A stretch of DNA of 64,000 nt from Oricola sp. GTDB lineage: Bacteria > Pseudomonadota > Alphaproteobacteria > Rhizobiales > Rhizobiaceae. This document shows positions 25,555 through 34,013 of this stretch, piece by piece. Every line of letters starts with the position of its first letter. The stretch's first letter is position 1. The position numbers and the translations under genes are program-made. Location of the stretch: assembly GCF_022763245.1 (NCBI RefSeq), contig NZ_JALEGV010000011.1, positions 62,001-126,000 on the forward strand, given 5' to 3'. The notes beneath the pieces are model-generated. The model saw only the letters and a list, made by a program, of their open reading frames with translations, was not told the origin of the DNA and did not search any database.

Positions 25555-26889
25555 TCAGAACCCTCCCGCATTTGCGTCTTGCAATGCTGCGGCCCTGTCG
25601 GTGAAGACCACCCCGGAGTGCCCCAACCGTGCTGGCTCACCAGTCACCCGCTCGAACCTGCGGATTATGGTGTCGCAATAGAGCGGGTCGATCTCGATCA
25701 GGCGGGCACGTCGGCCGCACTTGTCGGCGGCAATCAGTGTCGAGCCTGAACCGCCGAACACGTCGAGAATGATGTCGTTGCGCTTGCTACAGTCCTTGAT
25801 CGCATCGGCGATCAGCGCCACCGGCTTGACCGTCGGGTGCATGGCCAGCTCCTCGTCGCGCGAGGCGCCCAGAGAACTGATGCCGGGATAATCCCAGACA
25901 TTGGTCCGGTACCGCCCTCCATCGCCAAGGCCAAAATTGTTGATGTGCGACGCCTTGCCCTTCTTGAAGACGAAGACCAACTCATGCTTGGAGCGATAGA
26001 AGGAGCCCATGCCACCATTGGTCTTGTTCCAGACGCACAGGTTCTTCAGTTCATCGAACACCGCCCCGCCGGCATCCAGCACCTCGCGCATGTGGCGCCA
26101 GTCCATGCAGACATAGGCGATGGCGCCATCTCTCAGGCACGACGCCGCGGCACCGAGCGTCTCTCGCAGGAAGACCGTGAAGGACGCGGCATCCATCTCG
26201 CCCGAGGCCAGCGCGAACTCGCGATGCCTGATGCGACCGAGACCGCTGACATGCCCGTCGATAGGGACATTGTAAGGCGGGTCGGTGAACAACAGATCGA
26301 CGGCGTCACCTCCGCACAGCCGCGTGACGTCCTCAACGGAGCGTGCGTCGCCGCACAACAGGCGGTGCGGGCCGAGCAGCCACAGGTCGCCTGGCTGCGT
26401 GACTGCCGGCCCGGATGCAACCGGCTCGAACGCATCACGCAGCGGATCAACTCCGGGATTGCCCGAAGCCTCGCCGTCGATGACGATGTCAATCTCGGTG
26501 GTCGTGAAGCCAAGCAGTTCGACATCAAAGTCCAGATCGATCAGGCCCTGCATCTCGATGGCGAGAAGGTCGCGGTCCCAGCCGGCATTCTCGGCGAGCT
26601 TGTTGTCGGCCAGGATGTAGGCGCGAACCTCCTCCCGGTTGAGATGCGACAGTCTCCTGATCGGCACCTCGGCCATGCCGATCAGCTTCGCGGCCTCGAC
26701 GCGACCGTGGCCGGCGATGATCGTTCCGTCATCAGCGACGAGAACCGGATTGGTGAAGCCGAAGCGCCTGATGCTCTCGGCAATCTGTCGAACCTGCTTC
26801 TTCGAATGCGTCCGAGCATTGTTGGCATATGGTGTGAGCCTGTCGACAGGACACAGTTCTTCCTTTGGCGAATGCATGTGCATCTCCAT
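25555..26889 (-). CDS. ParB-like nuclease domain fused to DNA N4/N6-methyltransferase
   Basis: Residues 1-105 form a ParB/sulfiredoxin-like domain (VDRLTPYANNARTHSKKQVRQIAESIRRFGFTNPVLVADDG, GHGRVEAAKLIG). Residues 160-420 form a beta-class amino-methyltransferase with catalytic DPPY (LLFTDPPYNV) and the SAM-binding FGGSGSTLIAADKCGR, plus HPTVKPVALIADAI. It should methylate adenine or cytosine exocyclic amines in DNA. No cognate endonuclease is adjacent, so it is an orphan methylase of the type carried by prophages and integrative elements. An unrecognised gene lies 2 nt downstream. Confidence 0.9.
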   Translation of the reverse strand: MEMHMHSPKEELCPVDRLTPYANNARTHSKKQVRQIAESIRRFGFTNPVLVADDGTIIAGHGRVEAAKLIGMAEVPIRRLSHLNREEVRAYILADNKLAENAGWDRDLLAIEMQGLIDLDFDVELLGFTTTEIDIVIDGEASGNPGVDPLRDAFEPVASGPAVTQPGDLWLLGPHRLLCGDARSVEDVTRLCGGDAVDLLFTDPPYNVPIDGHVSGLGRIRHREFALASGEMDAASFTVFLRETLGAAASCLRDGAIAYVCMDWRHMREVLDAGGAVFDELKNLCVWNKTNGGMGSFYRSKHELVFVFKKGKASHINNFGLGDGGRYRTNVWDYPGISSLGASRDEELAMHPTVKPVALIADAIKDCSKRNDIILDVFGGSGSTLIAADKCGRRARLIEIDPLYCDTIIRRFERVTGEPARLGHSGVVFTDRAAALQDANAGGF

Positions 26890-27250
26890 TCTGTCCGCCT
26901 GAAGTGCGGAGGTTGGTTTGTCAGAGGTGATCGCCCGCTGGCGATGACATGAACATTACCGGAACACCGACAAGCGTCGCAACGGGGGGCCATGCAGAAA
27001 GCAAAACTGTTTCCGATCGTTTCGCTTTCGAAACGGTATCTCTCGAAAGGCCCTTTAGAGCCCCTTTAGAAGCCCTCGAAGACCCCTCAAATCGAAAACC
27101 GGCTTCAAAAAACCGGGAGGAGGCAAAACCGGCATTTTTCTAGAATTGGATTCCATTCAACGTGCCACAGCGAGCCAAACAAGGAATTTCATTTCTGCGC
27201 CATTTGCTCACCCGGAAGCAATTCCGGCCTGGCATTCACGCGAACGGGCC
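26890..27250. promoter_or_regulatory. 361-bp interval upstream of the methyltransferase gene with repeats
   Basis: No gene is supported. A perfect inverted repeat CGTTTCG-CTTT-CGAAACG lies at 27018-27035. CCCTTTAGA occurs twice, 11 bp apart, at 27051-27059 and 27062-27070. CCGG-containing words flanked by A-runs follow (27095-27140). These may be operator or hairpin structures for the leftward methyltransferase gene. Nothing identifies a replication origin. Confidence 0.35.
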
Positions 27251-27889
27251 TCAGAGAGGCATGCCGCTGGCTGTTTCGGGTCGGTTCGCGAGGTCATCCT
27301 TGAAACGTTGGCGCAAAATCTGCCGGGAGTCCTCGGCGCAGACATCCGGGTCCAGCGCTTCGTCTAGAAGCTCGCGAAAGAACGCTGCAATATCATTGCG
27401 CGCAACCCGCAACCTGACGGCAGGACCAGTGTCACCCAGCGCCTGGCCATGCCAGTTTCCACCCGAATAGATGATTGCGAGCACATCGAAGTCGTCGGTG
27501 TCGGACGTTACCTTGTCGGCCGCATCGAGCGCGTCCGGCGCGATGATCAGGCGAAACAGCGGTTCGACGAAATCCTCGAAGTCGAAGCGCTTGTTTGCGA
27601 CCAGCAGGTCTCGAAGCCCGGTGAGCAAGTCGCAATTGTCGTCATAGACCTTGAAGTAGCCCTTCGAAGTGGAGGCGCTGACTTCATCATCGACGTCCGG
27701 GTAGACGGCTTCATTGAAAAGCGGTTGGTCACCAAGGAAGAGACCAATCGAGAAATAGGCACACGCCTCATCGGGAAACATGAAGAGGGTGCGTATCGAC
27801 CGCCACCGGATCGAGAGCCGCAATCGCCGCTCGACCGGCAGATCGTCGGCGCCAATGTCAATCAGGTCCGCCATCGCAATATCTCGCAA
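27251..27889 (-). CDS. Hypothetical protein, 212 aa
   Basis: The protein is acidic, without signal peptide or membrane helices, and contains well-formed alternating segments such as DEACAYFSIGLFLGDQPLFNEAVYPDVDDE and DFDVLAIIYSGGNWHGQALGD. I recognise no family. A second ATG five codons in (MADLIDIGADD) is an equally good start. It stands alone on the minus strand between the methyltransferase region and an IS21-like end, so it probably belongs to the same mobile-element debris. Function unknown. Confidence 0.55.
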   Translation of the reverse strand: MRDIAMADLIDIGADDLPVERRLRLSIRWRSIRTLFMFPDEACAYFSIGLFLGDQPLFNEAVYPDVDDEVSASTSKGYFKVYDDNCDLLTGLRDLLVANKRFDFEDFVEPLFRLIIAPDALDAADKVTSDTDDFDVLAIIYSGGNWHGQALGDTGPAVRLRVARNDIAAFFRELLDEALDPDVCAEDSRQILRQRFKDDLANRPETASGMPL

Positions 27890-28039
27890 GTCCCTATCGC
27901 GATCGGCACTTCACTCATCGCTGTGTCGTCATTGCGTCCAGGCTTGTCAGCAGCCCGCGCTCCGAAAACGATGCGCACGGAAAGGCAATTGATATTGCTG
28001 GCCGCCAATCTGTCCGGCCCCGCGATCGCCTCGCGGAAC

Positions 28040-28160
28040 GACGGTCCCGCACAATCGCGCTCCAATTGCCCGAAACTGCGATCCGTTCCCAAGTAACTGC
28101 AATGCGTTCCCACCTAACGGCAATTGCATCCCGGCTAACGACAATACGAACCCGCCAGGG
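28040..28160 (-). repeat. Tandem degenerate repeats resembling an IS21-family terminus
   Basis: Three successive units share the pattern GTTCCCA..TAAC.GCAAT.GC: GTTCCCAAGTAACTGCAATG, GTTCCCACCTAACGGCAATT and ATCCCGGCTAACGACAAT (28084-28145). A weaker unit precedes them. On the minus strand this reads as repeated GTTAGCCGGGAT-type words, which I associate with ends of IS21-family elements in rhizobia. No istA/istB genes are near, so it is an orphan end. Family assignment is tentative. Confidence 0.4.
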
Positions 28161-28624
28161 GGCACCACAAGAGCGGGGTTTCAGGCGAGAAATCCCCGAT
28201 CGCGCGCAACCTTTCCCTGCAGGGGCCGAATGATTTCCCTACTCTGCGCATCAGGGAAGTTGCACCAAACCCATTGAAATCACCCGCAAATTTCCGTCAC
28301 CGTCACGCGCCTTGTGGCCCGGATTCCCTGTATTTTCCCTGCAAACCAGGCAATTGCGACCAGAGACTGGTTCGCCGAAAAATAAATTCACAGCCAACCA
28401 CTCCTCCAAAATTGCTATTCATGCTTCGTCGCCGGATAACTGCGTAGTTTCCGCAGGTTACCCGACGTGGCTTCGACAAACATATCGCAAATGCGCCGAA
28501 TGTCTTCGGCCGAAGGATCGTTCACGCGATCGACAGGTACACGACGCATCATTTCCCTCGAATGCTCGCGCACAGCTGTAAGCGCAAGCCTTGGCGAGTT
28601 CGCCGGCGCGCCAGTGACGTGATT

Positions 28625-28646
28625 CATTAAAAGTGGACAATAATAT
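28625..28646. promoter_or_regulatory. Haem-island shared motif, copy A (before the first ECF sigma gene)
   Basis: Minus-strand reading: ATATTATTGTCCACTTTTAATG. It shares the core ATTGTCCACTTTT / TATCCACTT with copies at 30413-30434, 42714-42735 and, weaker, 39744-39766, all immediately upstream of haem-uptake genes. Candidate iron or haem regulator site. Confidence 0.4.
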
Positions 28647-28759
28647 TCATATTAAATAACGTACGCTTGCGCAGCCGCCGTGAGCCGGGTTCCGGATTTG
28701 CAAGGCATTCAAGGTTTTCGCGAGTTCTTGAGGCTCGGACACTGTTTTGAGACGGTCTA

Positions 28760-29296
28760 ATGGCGTCGCCGATGAGTTTGACATTCGACAACCGAGAGGA
28801 TTTGCTTTCCGCCTATCTCCGTCACTGGAATACGTTGCGCATTGCGTTGAAGCGGCGCACCGGTTCGCATGAACTGGCGGAAGACGCGCTACAAGAAACC
28901 TGGCTTCGCCTCGCCGCGCTGAAGGAAACCCCGGACACGGTTCGTGACAGCCAGGCATTCATTCTGCGCATCGCAGGCAATATCGCCATCGACCTTCTGC
29001 GCAAGGAAAACCGGCACTCGTCGCGTTGCATCAGTGACGATGACCTTATGCAGGCGATCGCCGACAGCCGGCCCTCTCCGGAAACATGCGTCATCGATCG
29101 GGACCGGTTGCGCTGCCTCGTGATCGCGCTCTCGCAATTGCCTTCCAAACCGCGGACTGCACTGCTTCTAAGCCGCTGCGACGGCCTGTCATATGCGATG
29201 ATCGCCGACAGGCTGAAGGTCTCGGAGAGCATGGTCGCGAAATACCTTGCGCAGGCGCTGCGCCATTGCAGAGATCATTTTCGCGCGCTGGATTGA
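28760..29296 (+). CDS. ECF RNA polymerase sigma factor, FecI-like (first pair)
   Basis: The 178-aa sigma factor has region 2 (LLSAYLRHWNTLRIALKRRTGSHELAEDALQETWLRLA, ILRIAGNIAIDLLRKENRH) and region 4 (LIALSQLP-like segment, RTALLLSRCDGLSYAMIADRLKVSESMVAKYLAQALRHC). The FecI group activates transcription of a TonB-dependent receptor when the cognate FecR signals ligand binding. The gene order sigma, FecR, receptor (28760-33057) is the classical arrangement. Gap to FecR is about 135 nt. It is preceded by mobile-element debris and the shared AT-rich motif at 28625. Confidence 0.9.
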   Translation: MASPMSLTFDNREDLLSAYLRHWNTLRIALKRRTGSHELAEDALQETWLRLAALKETPDTVRDSQAFILRIAGNIAIDLLRKENRHSSRCISDDDLMQAIADSRPSPETCVIDRDRLRCLVIALSQLPSKPRTALLLSRCDGLSYAMIADRLKVSESMVAKYLAQALRHCRDHFRALD

Positions 29297-29431
29297 ACCC
29301 GCGCGATCGGGAAGAATCTTCTCCTTGCCTGTGCAGGAAGCCGGCGGCTGTTTCGTCCTTGTTATGGCTGACGAGGCGATTTCCGGCCGTGCGTGGCCGG
29401 AAACGCTTTTCGAGGGAGATCTGCCTGGCGG

Positions 29432-30394
29432 ATGATGACCGGCGACGAAAACCAAACGGAGAACGCCGATATCCAGTTGAGCGATGAAGCCATCGACTGG
29501 CTGGTTCGGTTGCATTCCGGCTCGGCGAGCGACGAGGATCACGCCGCATTCGACGCATGGCGTAGTCTAAGCGATGCGCATGAGAGCGCGGCCGTGGAGG
29601 CCGAGACGATCTGGTACGGCGTCGGTATGGCCAGCGACGAACAGCGCGCTTCAGAGCGGCAGGTGGCGCGGCGGCGTCTCACCCGACGCGCCGCGCTCGG
29701 GGGTGGCGTGATCGCGGCGGGCGGCCTGGCGGCCCATCAGGCGGGATTGATCGGCCCCGGCCTTTTCGCCGACCATATCACGGGAACGGGAGAGCGGCGT
29801 GAGATTGCGCTTGCGGACGGTTCCGTCGTTCGGATGAACGCGGAAACCGCGATGTCGGTCGACTTCGGCTCCGCGGAACGCCGTCTGACGCTGCATCGCG
29901 GGCAGGCGATCTTCGAAGTCGCGCACGATCCGGCACGTCCTTTCATAGTGGAGGCGAAAAGCGGACGAACGCGCGCGATCGGCACGGCTTTCGACATCGA
30001 CATCCGGCGCGACGAAGTGGTCGTCACCGTGATCGAGGGGGTGGTCGATGTTGCGTCTCCTGGGGCGCCGGCGGAAGTGGCCCGGGCGCAAGCCGACCAG
30101 CGCGTCCGTTATGGCGCTACCGGCGCGCCGTCCACGACGCAGGGCGTCAATGCGGATGTCGAAACGGCATGGCGCAGAGGCAAGCTGGTCTTCGACCGCC
30201 GGCCGCTCTCTGAAGTCGTCGGTGAAGTCGACCGTCAGTATCGCGGCCGTATTGTCATAGCGAACCGGCGGACGGCGGAGCTCGAAGTCACCGGCGTGTT
30301 CGACCTCGACAATCCGGACGCCGTACTCTCCGCGATCGAGATGAGCCTTCCCGTACGCATCGTGCGGCTGCCGCTAGTGACGCTGCTGCGATAG
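29432..30394 (+). CDS. FecR-family anti-sigma/sigma regulator with Tat-like motif (first pair)
   Basis: The 320-aa protein has the cytoplasmic DUF4880-like N-domain (SDEAIDWLVRLHSGSASDEDHAAFDAWRSLSDAHESA), a single membrane segment (about 88-108) and the periplasmic FecR domain (GTGERREIALADGSVVRMNAET, GQAIFEVAHDPARPFIVEAKSGRTRAIGTAFDI). Directly before the membrane helix is TRRAAL (residues 84-89), a twin-arginine motif; FecR proteins of this type are known Tat substrates. It transmits the receptor signal to the sigma factor upstream. ATG 29432 is chosen for its GGCGG site; an ATG follows at 29435. Confidence 0.9.
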   Translation: MMTGDENQTENADIQLSDEAIDWLVRLHSGSASDEDHAAFDAWRSLSDAHESAAVEAETIWYGVGMASDEQRASERQVARRRLTRRAALGGGVIAAGGLAAHQAGLIGPGLFADHITGTGERREIALADGSVVRMNAETAMSVDFGSAERRLTLHRGQAIFEVAHDPARPFIVEAKSGRTRAIGTAFDIDIRRDEVVVTVIEGVVDVASPGAPAEVARAQADQRVRYGATGAPSTTQGVNADVETAWRRGKLVFDRRPLSEVVGEVDRQYRGRIVIANRRTAELEVTGVFDLDNPDAVLSAIEMSLPVRIVRLPLVTLLR

Positions 30395-30412
30395 GCGAAT
30401 CTAAAAACTAGA

Positions 30413-30434
30413 CAAAAAATATCCACTTATTTCG
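30413..30434. promoter_or_regulatory. Haem-island shared motif, copy B (before the first receptor)
   Basis: Reads CAAAAAATATCCACTTATTTCG on the plus strand, 110 bp before the receptor ATG at 30544. Core TATCCACTT is shared with 42714-42735 (minus strand) before the second receptor. It may be part of a sigma-dependent promoter or an iron/haem regulator site. Confidence 0.45.
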
Positions 30435-30543
30435 ATTTCCGGTGCAGGGATCGTTTCCCCGCTTCGTCCTGAGGAAAGGACGCCCGAAAAACCGAAGAAC
30501 TCATTCGGCGTCCCGGTGTGAACAACAGGCATGGGAGCGGCGT

Positions 30544-33057
30544 ATGAGACGCGCAAATCCGGAAATAACGAGGCAAGCACGGCGCACTTCGCTGCGGATC
30601 GTCCTGCTGGCGACAACAGCTGTTTGCGTGACGGGCTGGATCTTCGCCCCGCTGATGGCTTCGGCACAAGCGCAGGCGGACGTGACCAGCCGGTTCGACA
30701 TTGCCGCCCAGCCACTTGGTTCGGCGCTGACCCAATTCGCCGATCGCGCCGGGATGCGGTTGATCTTCGCCTCGCAGCTCACTGCCGGGCGGATCAGTGC
30801 CGGTGTATCCGGTTCGCTCACGCACGAGGCTGCGTTGGAGCGGTTGCTCGAGGGCACCGGTCTCGGATTCCGGTTCAGCGGCGTGAACACCGTCACGATC
30901 ATCGATCCGGCCGCCGAAGCTTCCGCCGGTGTCGCCGCCGACGGATCGACCATGCTGGACGCCATCGACGTGACGGCGGGCGCCGACCGCACGGCCAAAT
31001 CGGGCCGCGGCTTCCAGGGCACGCCCGATTGGGTCTACGAGACACCGGAGGCGGTCAGCGTCGTGTCCACCGACAGTCTGGATGCCAATCCCGCGCGACA
31101 CGGCAACGATCTGCTCGATGACGTCTCGGGCACCTACACTGCGGACAATCCGCAGGACCCGGGGATCAACGTCAATGTCCGCGGCTTGCAGGACCAGGCG
31201 CGCGTGAACACGATGATCGACGGCGTGCGCCAGAATTTCCAGCTCTCCGGCCACGGGTCGACTGGCTACACCTATCTGGACCCGGCAATGATCCGTGCGG
31301 TCGAGGTCGAGAAGACGGTTGCAGCAGGCGCCGGCGGTGCGGCAACGCTTGGCGGCCAGGTCGATTTCCGGACCGTCACGGCGGACGATCTGCTGGATCC
31401 GGGCGACAGCATCGGCGGCGAGGTCGAGGGGACGACGGGCACCAACGCCTATGAATTCTCCGGATCGATCCTGGCTGCAGCCAGGGCGTCCGATACGCTC
31501 TCGTTTGTCGGCGGCGTAAGCCACAAGAAGCTCGGCGACTACGATATCGGACACAATGGAGAAATCGCAGGCTATTTCGGTCCGGTCACCGAACCGGCGG
31601 ACTACACCGGTTCCGATATCTGGTCGGGTCTGTTCAAGGCGGAGATCGTGCCCGACGACGAACAGTCGCTCGTCCTGAGCTGGCTCGGCTTCCAGGGCGA
31701 TTATGCCACGGGAACCGGGCAATATATCGATACCAACACCACGACGAACCACACTTTGCGGACCGGCTACGAATATGATCCGCTGTCGCCCTTCGTCGAT
31801 CTGAAGGCCAATCTCTGGTACAACGACACGCATGTCTCCCAGTACCGGCCGGCGCGCACCAATTACGGCGCCTTCGACGTCGATTACCGCATGCGTTCCG
31901 TCGGGGTGACGCTGGAAAACACCAGCGATTTCCAACTGGCGGACCGCATGCTCTCGGTCAATTACGGTCTGGAAGCGTTTCGCGACGACACCACGAGCGC
32001 GTCGGCCGGGTCCGATCCGACGGACGATCCCGACGGCGCCTGGTTTGCCGGTGCGATGCCGGAAGGAACCCGCAGTGTCGCCAGCCTGTTTTCCAGCGCG
32101 GACTACGCGGTGACCGACTGGCTGAGCGTCGGCGCCGGCCTGCGCTACGACGCCTATGACCTCTCCGCCACGGCGCTGATGTGGGACGGCACGACCAGCA
32201 GCTACTACGAGGAGAACGTCGCGAGTTCCGGCGGCCGGCTCCTGCCGTCGGCCTCGGTGACCATATCGCCGACCGGCTGGCTCGATGTCTTCGCGTCCTA
32301 TTCCGAAGGCTATCGCCCGCCGGCAATCATGGAGAACGCCGCCAGCGGCACCCATATCGGAAGTGCCGGGCAGTTCTATGCACCCAACCCCGATCTCGAG
32401 GCGGAGCATTCGACGACGTGGGAAGTGGGCGCCAATCTGAGGCTCGACGACCTGCTGGCACCAGGAGATTCGTTGCGGATGAAGCTCGCCGGTTTCGACC
32501 GGCGTGTCGAGAACTACATCTCGCTGGCCGTCGTCACGCCCAATCCGCTTGTTTACACCAACATCAATGCCGCAAACGACAGCCGGTTCAAGGGCGTCGA
32601 ACTCGAGGCGAACTACGAGTCCGACCGGTTCTTCGTCGGCGGATCCTACAGCTATCTCGATGCCGATCTCGACACCAGCTACACCTACCATTACGTGGTC
32701 ATCCCCGGCGTCATCGAGGGCGATGCCGAGTCCGAAGGCGGCCTTTTCATATACGTGCCGCCGAAGCACAAGGCGACGGCGCAGGCCGGGATGCGCTTTC
32801 TCGACGAGCGCCTCACGCTCGGCGGGCGGGTCACCTATTCGGGCCCCTCGGTCTATCGCGGGTCGGCGGGTCACCAGTCGGATATCGACGGCTTCACTGT
32901 TTATGACATCTTCGGTTCCTACGATTTCAACGAAACCGCGACACTCAACTTCGCTGTCAGCAACATCACGGACGTGGCTTATGCCGACACGCTCGGCAAT
33001 CCGAATTTCGGCGCGCCCGGACGGACGGCGACGATGTCTCTGAAGGTAAGGTTCTAA
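30544..33057 (+). CDS. TonB-dependent receptor with STN domain, haem/haemoglobin type (first)
   Basis: The 837-aa outer-membrane protein has a signal peptide (LLATTAVCVTGWIFAPLMASAQA) and an STN signalling domain (about 48-116, FDIAAQPLGSALTQFADRAGM). A plug (DLLDDVSGTYTADNPQDPGINVNVRGLQDQARV) and a 22-strand barrel ending in an aromatic residue (VRF) follow. The region YRPPAIMENA...FYAPNPDLEAEHSTTWEVG corresponds to the FRAP/NPNL region of haem receptors. The STN domain and upstream sigma/FecR pair indicate trans-envelope induction by its ligand. ATG 30544 follows GGGAG; an upstream in-frame ATG at 30442 would precede the signal peptide by 34 residues. Ligand could also be a ferric siderophore. 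Confidence 0.9.
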   Translation: MRRANPEITRQARRTSLRIVLLATTAVCVTGWIFAPLMASAQAQADVTSRFDIAAQPLGSALTQFADRAGMRLIFASQLTAGRISAGVSGSLTHEAALERLLEGTGLGFRFSGVNTVTIIDPAAEASAGVAADGSTMLDAIDVTAGADRTAKSGRGFQGTPDWVYETPEAVSVVSTDSLDANPARHGNDLLDDVSGTYTADNPQDPGINVNVRGLQDQARVNTMIDGVRQNFQLSGHGSTGYTYLDPAMIRAVEVEKTVAAGAGGAATLGGQVDFRTVTADDLLDPGDSIGGEVEGTTGTNAYEFSGSILAAARASDTLSFVGGVSHKKLGDYDIGHNGEIAGYFGPVTEPADYTGSDIWSGLFKAEIVPDDEQSLVLSWLGFQGDYATGTGQYIDTNTTTNHTLRTGYEYDPLSPFVDLKANLWYNDTHVSQYRPARTNYGAFDVDYRMRSVGVTLENTSDFQLADRMLSVNYGLEAFRDDTTSASAGSDPTDDPDGAWFAGAMPEGTRSVASLFSSADYAVTDWLSVGAGLRYDAYDLSATALMWDGTTSSYYEENVASSGGRLLPSASVTISPTGWLDVFASYSEGYRPPAIMENAASGTHIGSAGQFYAPNPDLEAEHSTTWEVGANLRLDDLLAPGDSLRMKLAGFDRRVENYISLAVVTPNPLVYTNINAANDSRFKGVELEANYESDRFFVGGSYSYLDADLDTSYTYHYVVIPGVIEGDAESEGGLFIYVPPKHKATAQAGMRFLDERLTLGGRVTYSGPSVYRGSAGHQSDIDGFTVYDIFGSYDFNETATLNFAVSNITDVAYADTLGNPNFGAPGRTATMSLKVRF

Positions 33058-33070
33058 CGACGTCCCTTCA

Positions 33071-33098
33071 GGCCGGCCCGGCATTCGCCGGGCCGGCC
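33071..33098 (+). terminator. Strong terminator-like hairpin after the first receptor
   Basis: GGCCGGCCCGGC and GCCGGGCCGGCC (12 bp, perfect) enclose ATTC, 14 nt after the receptor stop. There is no clear T-run, so it may be a factor-assisted terminator or an mRNA-stabilising stem. Confidence 0.65.
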
Positions 33099-33316
33099 TC
33101 CGACAAGGGGTCAGGGAGGACCTGCCGTTCTAGGTTGAGAGCTGCGCCACTGCAAATATTGATAGACCGACAAGTTCGTTCTATGAGTTTCAGGGTACGC
33201 GGCCCGACGGAACTCACGAGGCGTCGGAAATTTGCAATGCATTACGGGGCTCTTATCCAGCCGGTGACGGGAGAGTTTTCTCCGAACCGGATGTCAGCTA
33301 TTCGCGCTCCCGGCAG

Positions 33317-33841
33317 GTGCTGACCGTGTCTGCCACGCTAACCGAGATATTCTCTTCGAACCGGCATTCGTTGATCGGGCTCGTCCTGAGAATCGTCAAG
33401 GATCGCCAGGTTGCCGAAGACCTGACCCAGGAAGCCTATATTCGCGCATACCGGGCGTCCGAGGGTGGCCCGATCGTCAATGTCGCGGCCTTCTTGCGCC
33501 AGACAGCTCGCAATCTCGCAATCGACTACCGAAGGCGCCAACGCAGCCGTGAGCGCTTCGAGGACCGCAACGCCGGTGAAGCGACGATCGAAGCGGTTGC
33601 GGCCGATACCGTCAGCGCTGAGGATGCGTTGATCGAGAAGGAGCGCTTTCGCCGTTTTGCCGAAGCGCTCGATTCACTGCCCGAGCGGGCGAAGAAGGCT
33701 TGGAAACTGTCGCAGATCGACGGCTGGACCTATGATCGCGTGGCCAGGCACCTGGGGGTATCGCGCAACACGGTCTACAATGACGTAAAACTCGTGATGG
33801 GCCACTGCCATGACGTGTTGAAGCGCCTGGAAAACGGTTGA
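33317..33841 (+). CDS. ECF RNA polymerase sigma factor, FecI-like (second pair)
   Basis: The 174-aa sigma factor has region 2 (LIGLVLRIVKDRQVAEDLTQEAYIRAY, FLRQTARNLAIDYRRRQRSRERF) and region 4 (LDSLPERAKKAWKLSQIDGWTYDRVARHLGVSRNTVYNDVKLVMGHC). It starts with GTG at 33317 or at 33326; no ATG is well placed. A second FecR gene follows after about 170 nt, but no receptor follows that. The nearest unpaired receptor is the leftward gene at 39893-42619, which also has an STN domain and is the likely target. It differs clearly in sequence from the first sigma factor. Confidence 0.87.
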   Translation: MLTVSATLTEIFSSNRHSLIGLVLRIVKDRQVAEDLTQEAYIRAYRASEGGPIVNVAAFLRQTARNLAIDYRRRQRSRERFEDRNAGEATIEAVAADTVSAEDALIEKERFRRFAEALDSLPERAKKAWKLSQIDGWTYDRVARHLGVSRNTVYNDVKLVMGHCHDVLKRLENG

Positions 33842-34013
33842 GGGGCGTATTCCATCTGCCGACATTGGCCAAAGCGCGGCAGACGGACGCCGGTTGGGGT
33901 GTCCCGGGAGGATTGTTTGTGACTTGCCGGTCGGCGAAACGTCTCTTCTGTGAGGCATTCGGACACCCGGACCATCCATTGGTCCCGAATACCCCGGGGG
34001 ATCCGGAATTCGG

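Larger units (their letters stand above)
27890..28759. other. 870-bp interval of mobile-element debris before the haem island
   Basis: The stretch holds a probable IS21-type terminal repeat block (28040-28160). A set of TTCCCTG words follows (for example 28213-28219, 28231-28236, 28322-28327 and 28333-28339). It also has a weak small leftward reading frame (28415-28627, 70 codons, no ribosome site) and, at 28625-28646, an AT-rich motif shared with the haem genes. No other gene is supported. Confidence 0.4.

Noticed and set aside
27051-27070. Tandem CCCTTTAGA words as possible replication iterons
   Set aside because: Only two copies and no replication initiator gene or AT-rich unwinding region nearby.
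28415-28627. 70-codon leftward frame before the first sigma gene
   Set aside because: The peptide looks partly protein-like, but there is no ribosome site before the ATG and no known family, so it is not listed as a gene.
30427-33084. 885-codon leftward frame opposite the first TonB receptor
   Set aside because: Shadow of the receptor gene; low-complexity Arg/Gly/Val composition and no recognisable domain, while the plus strand has a full receptor.
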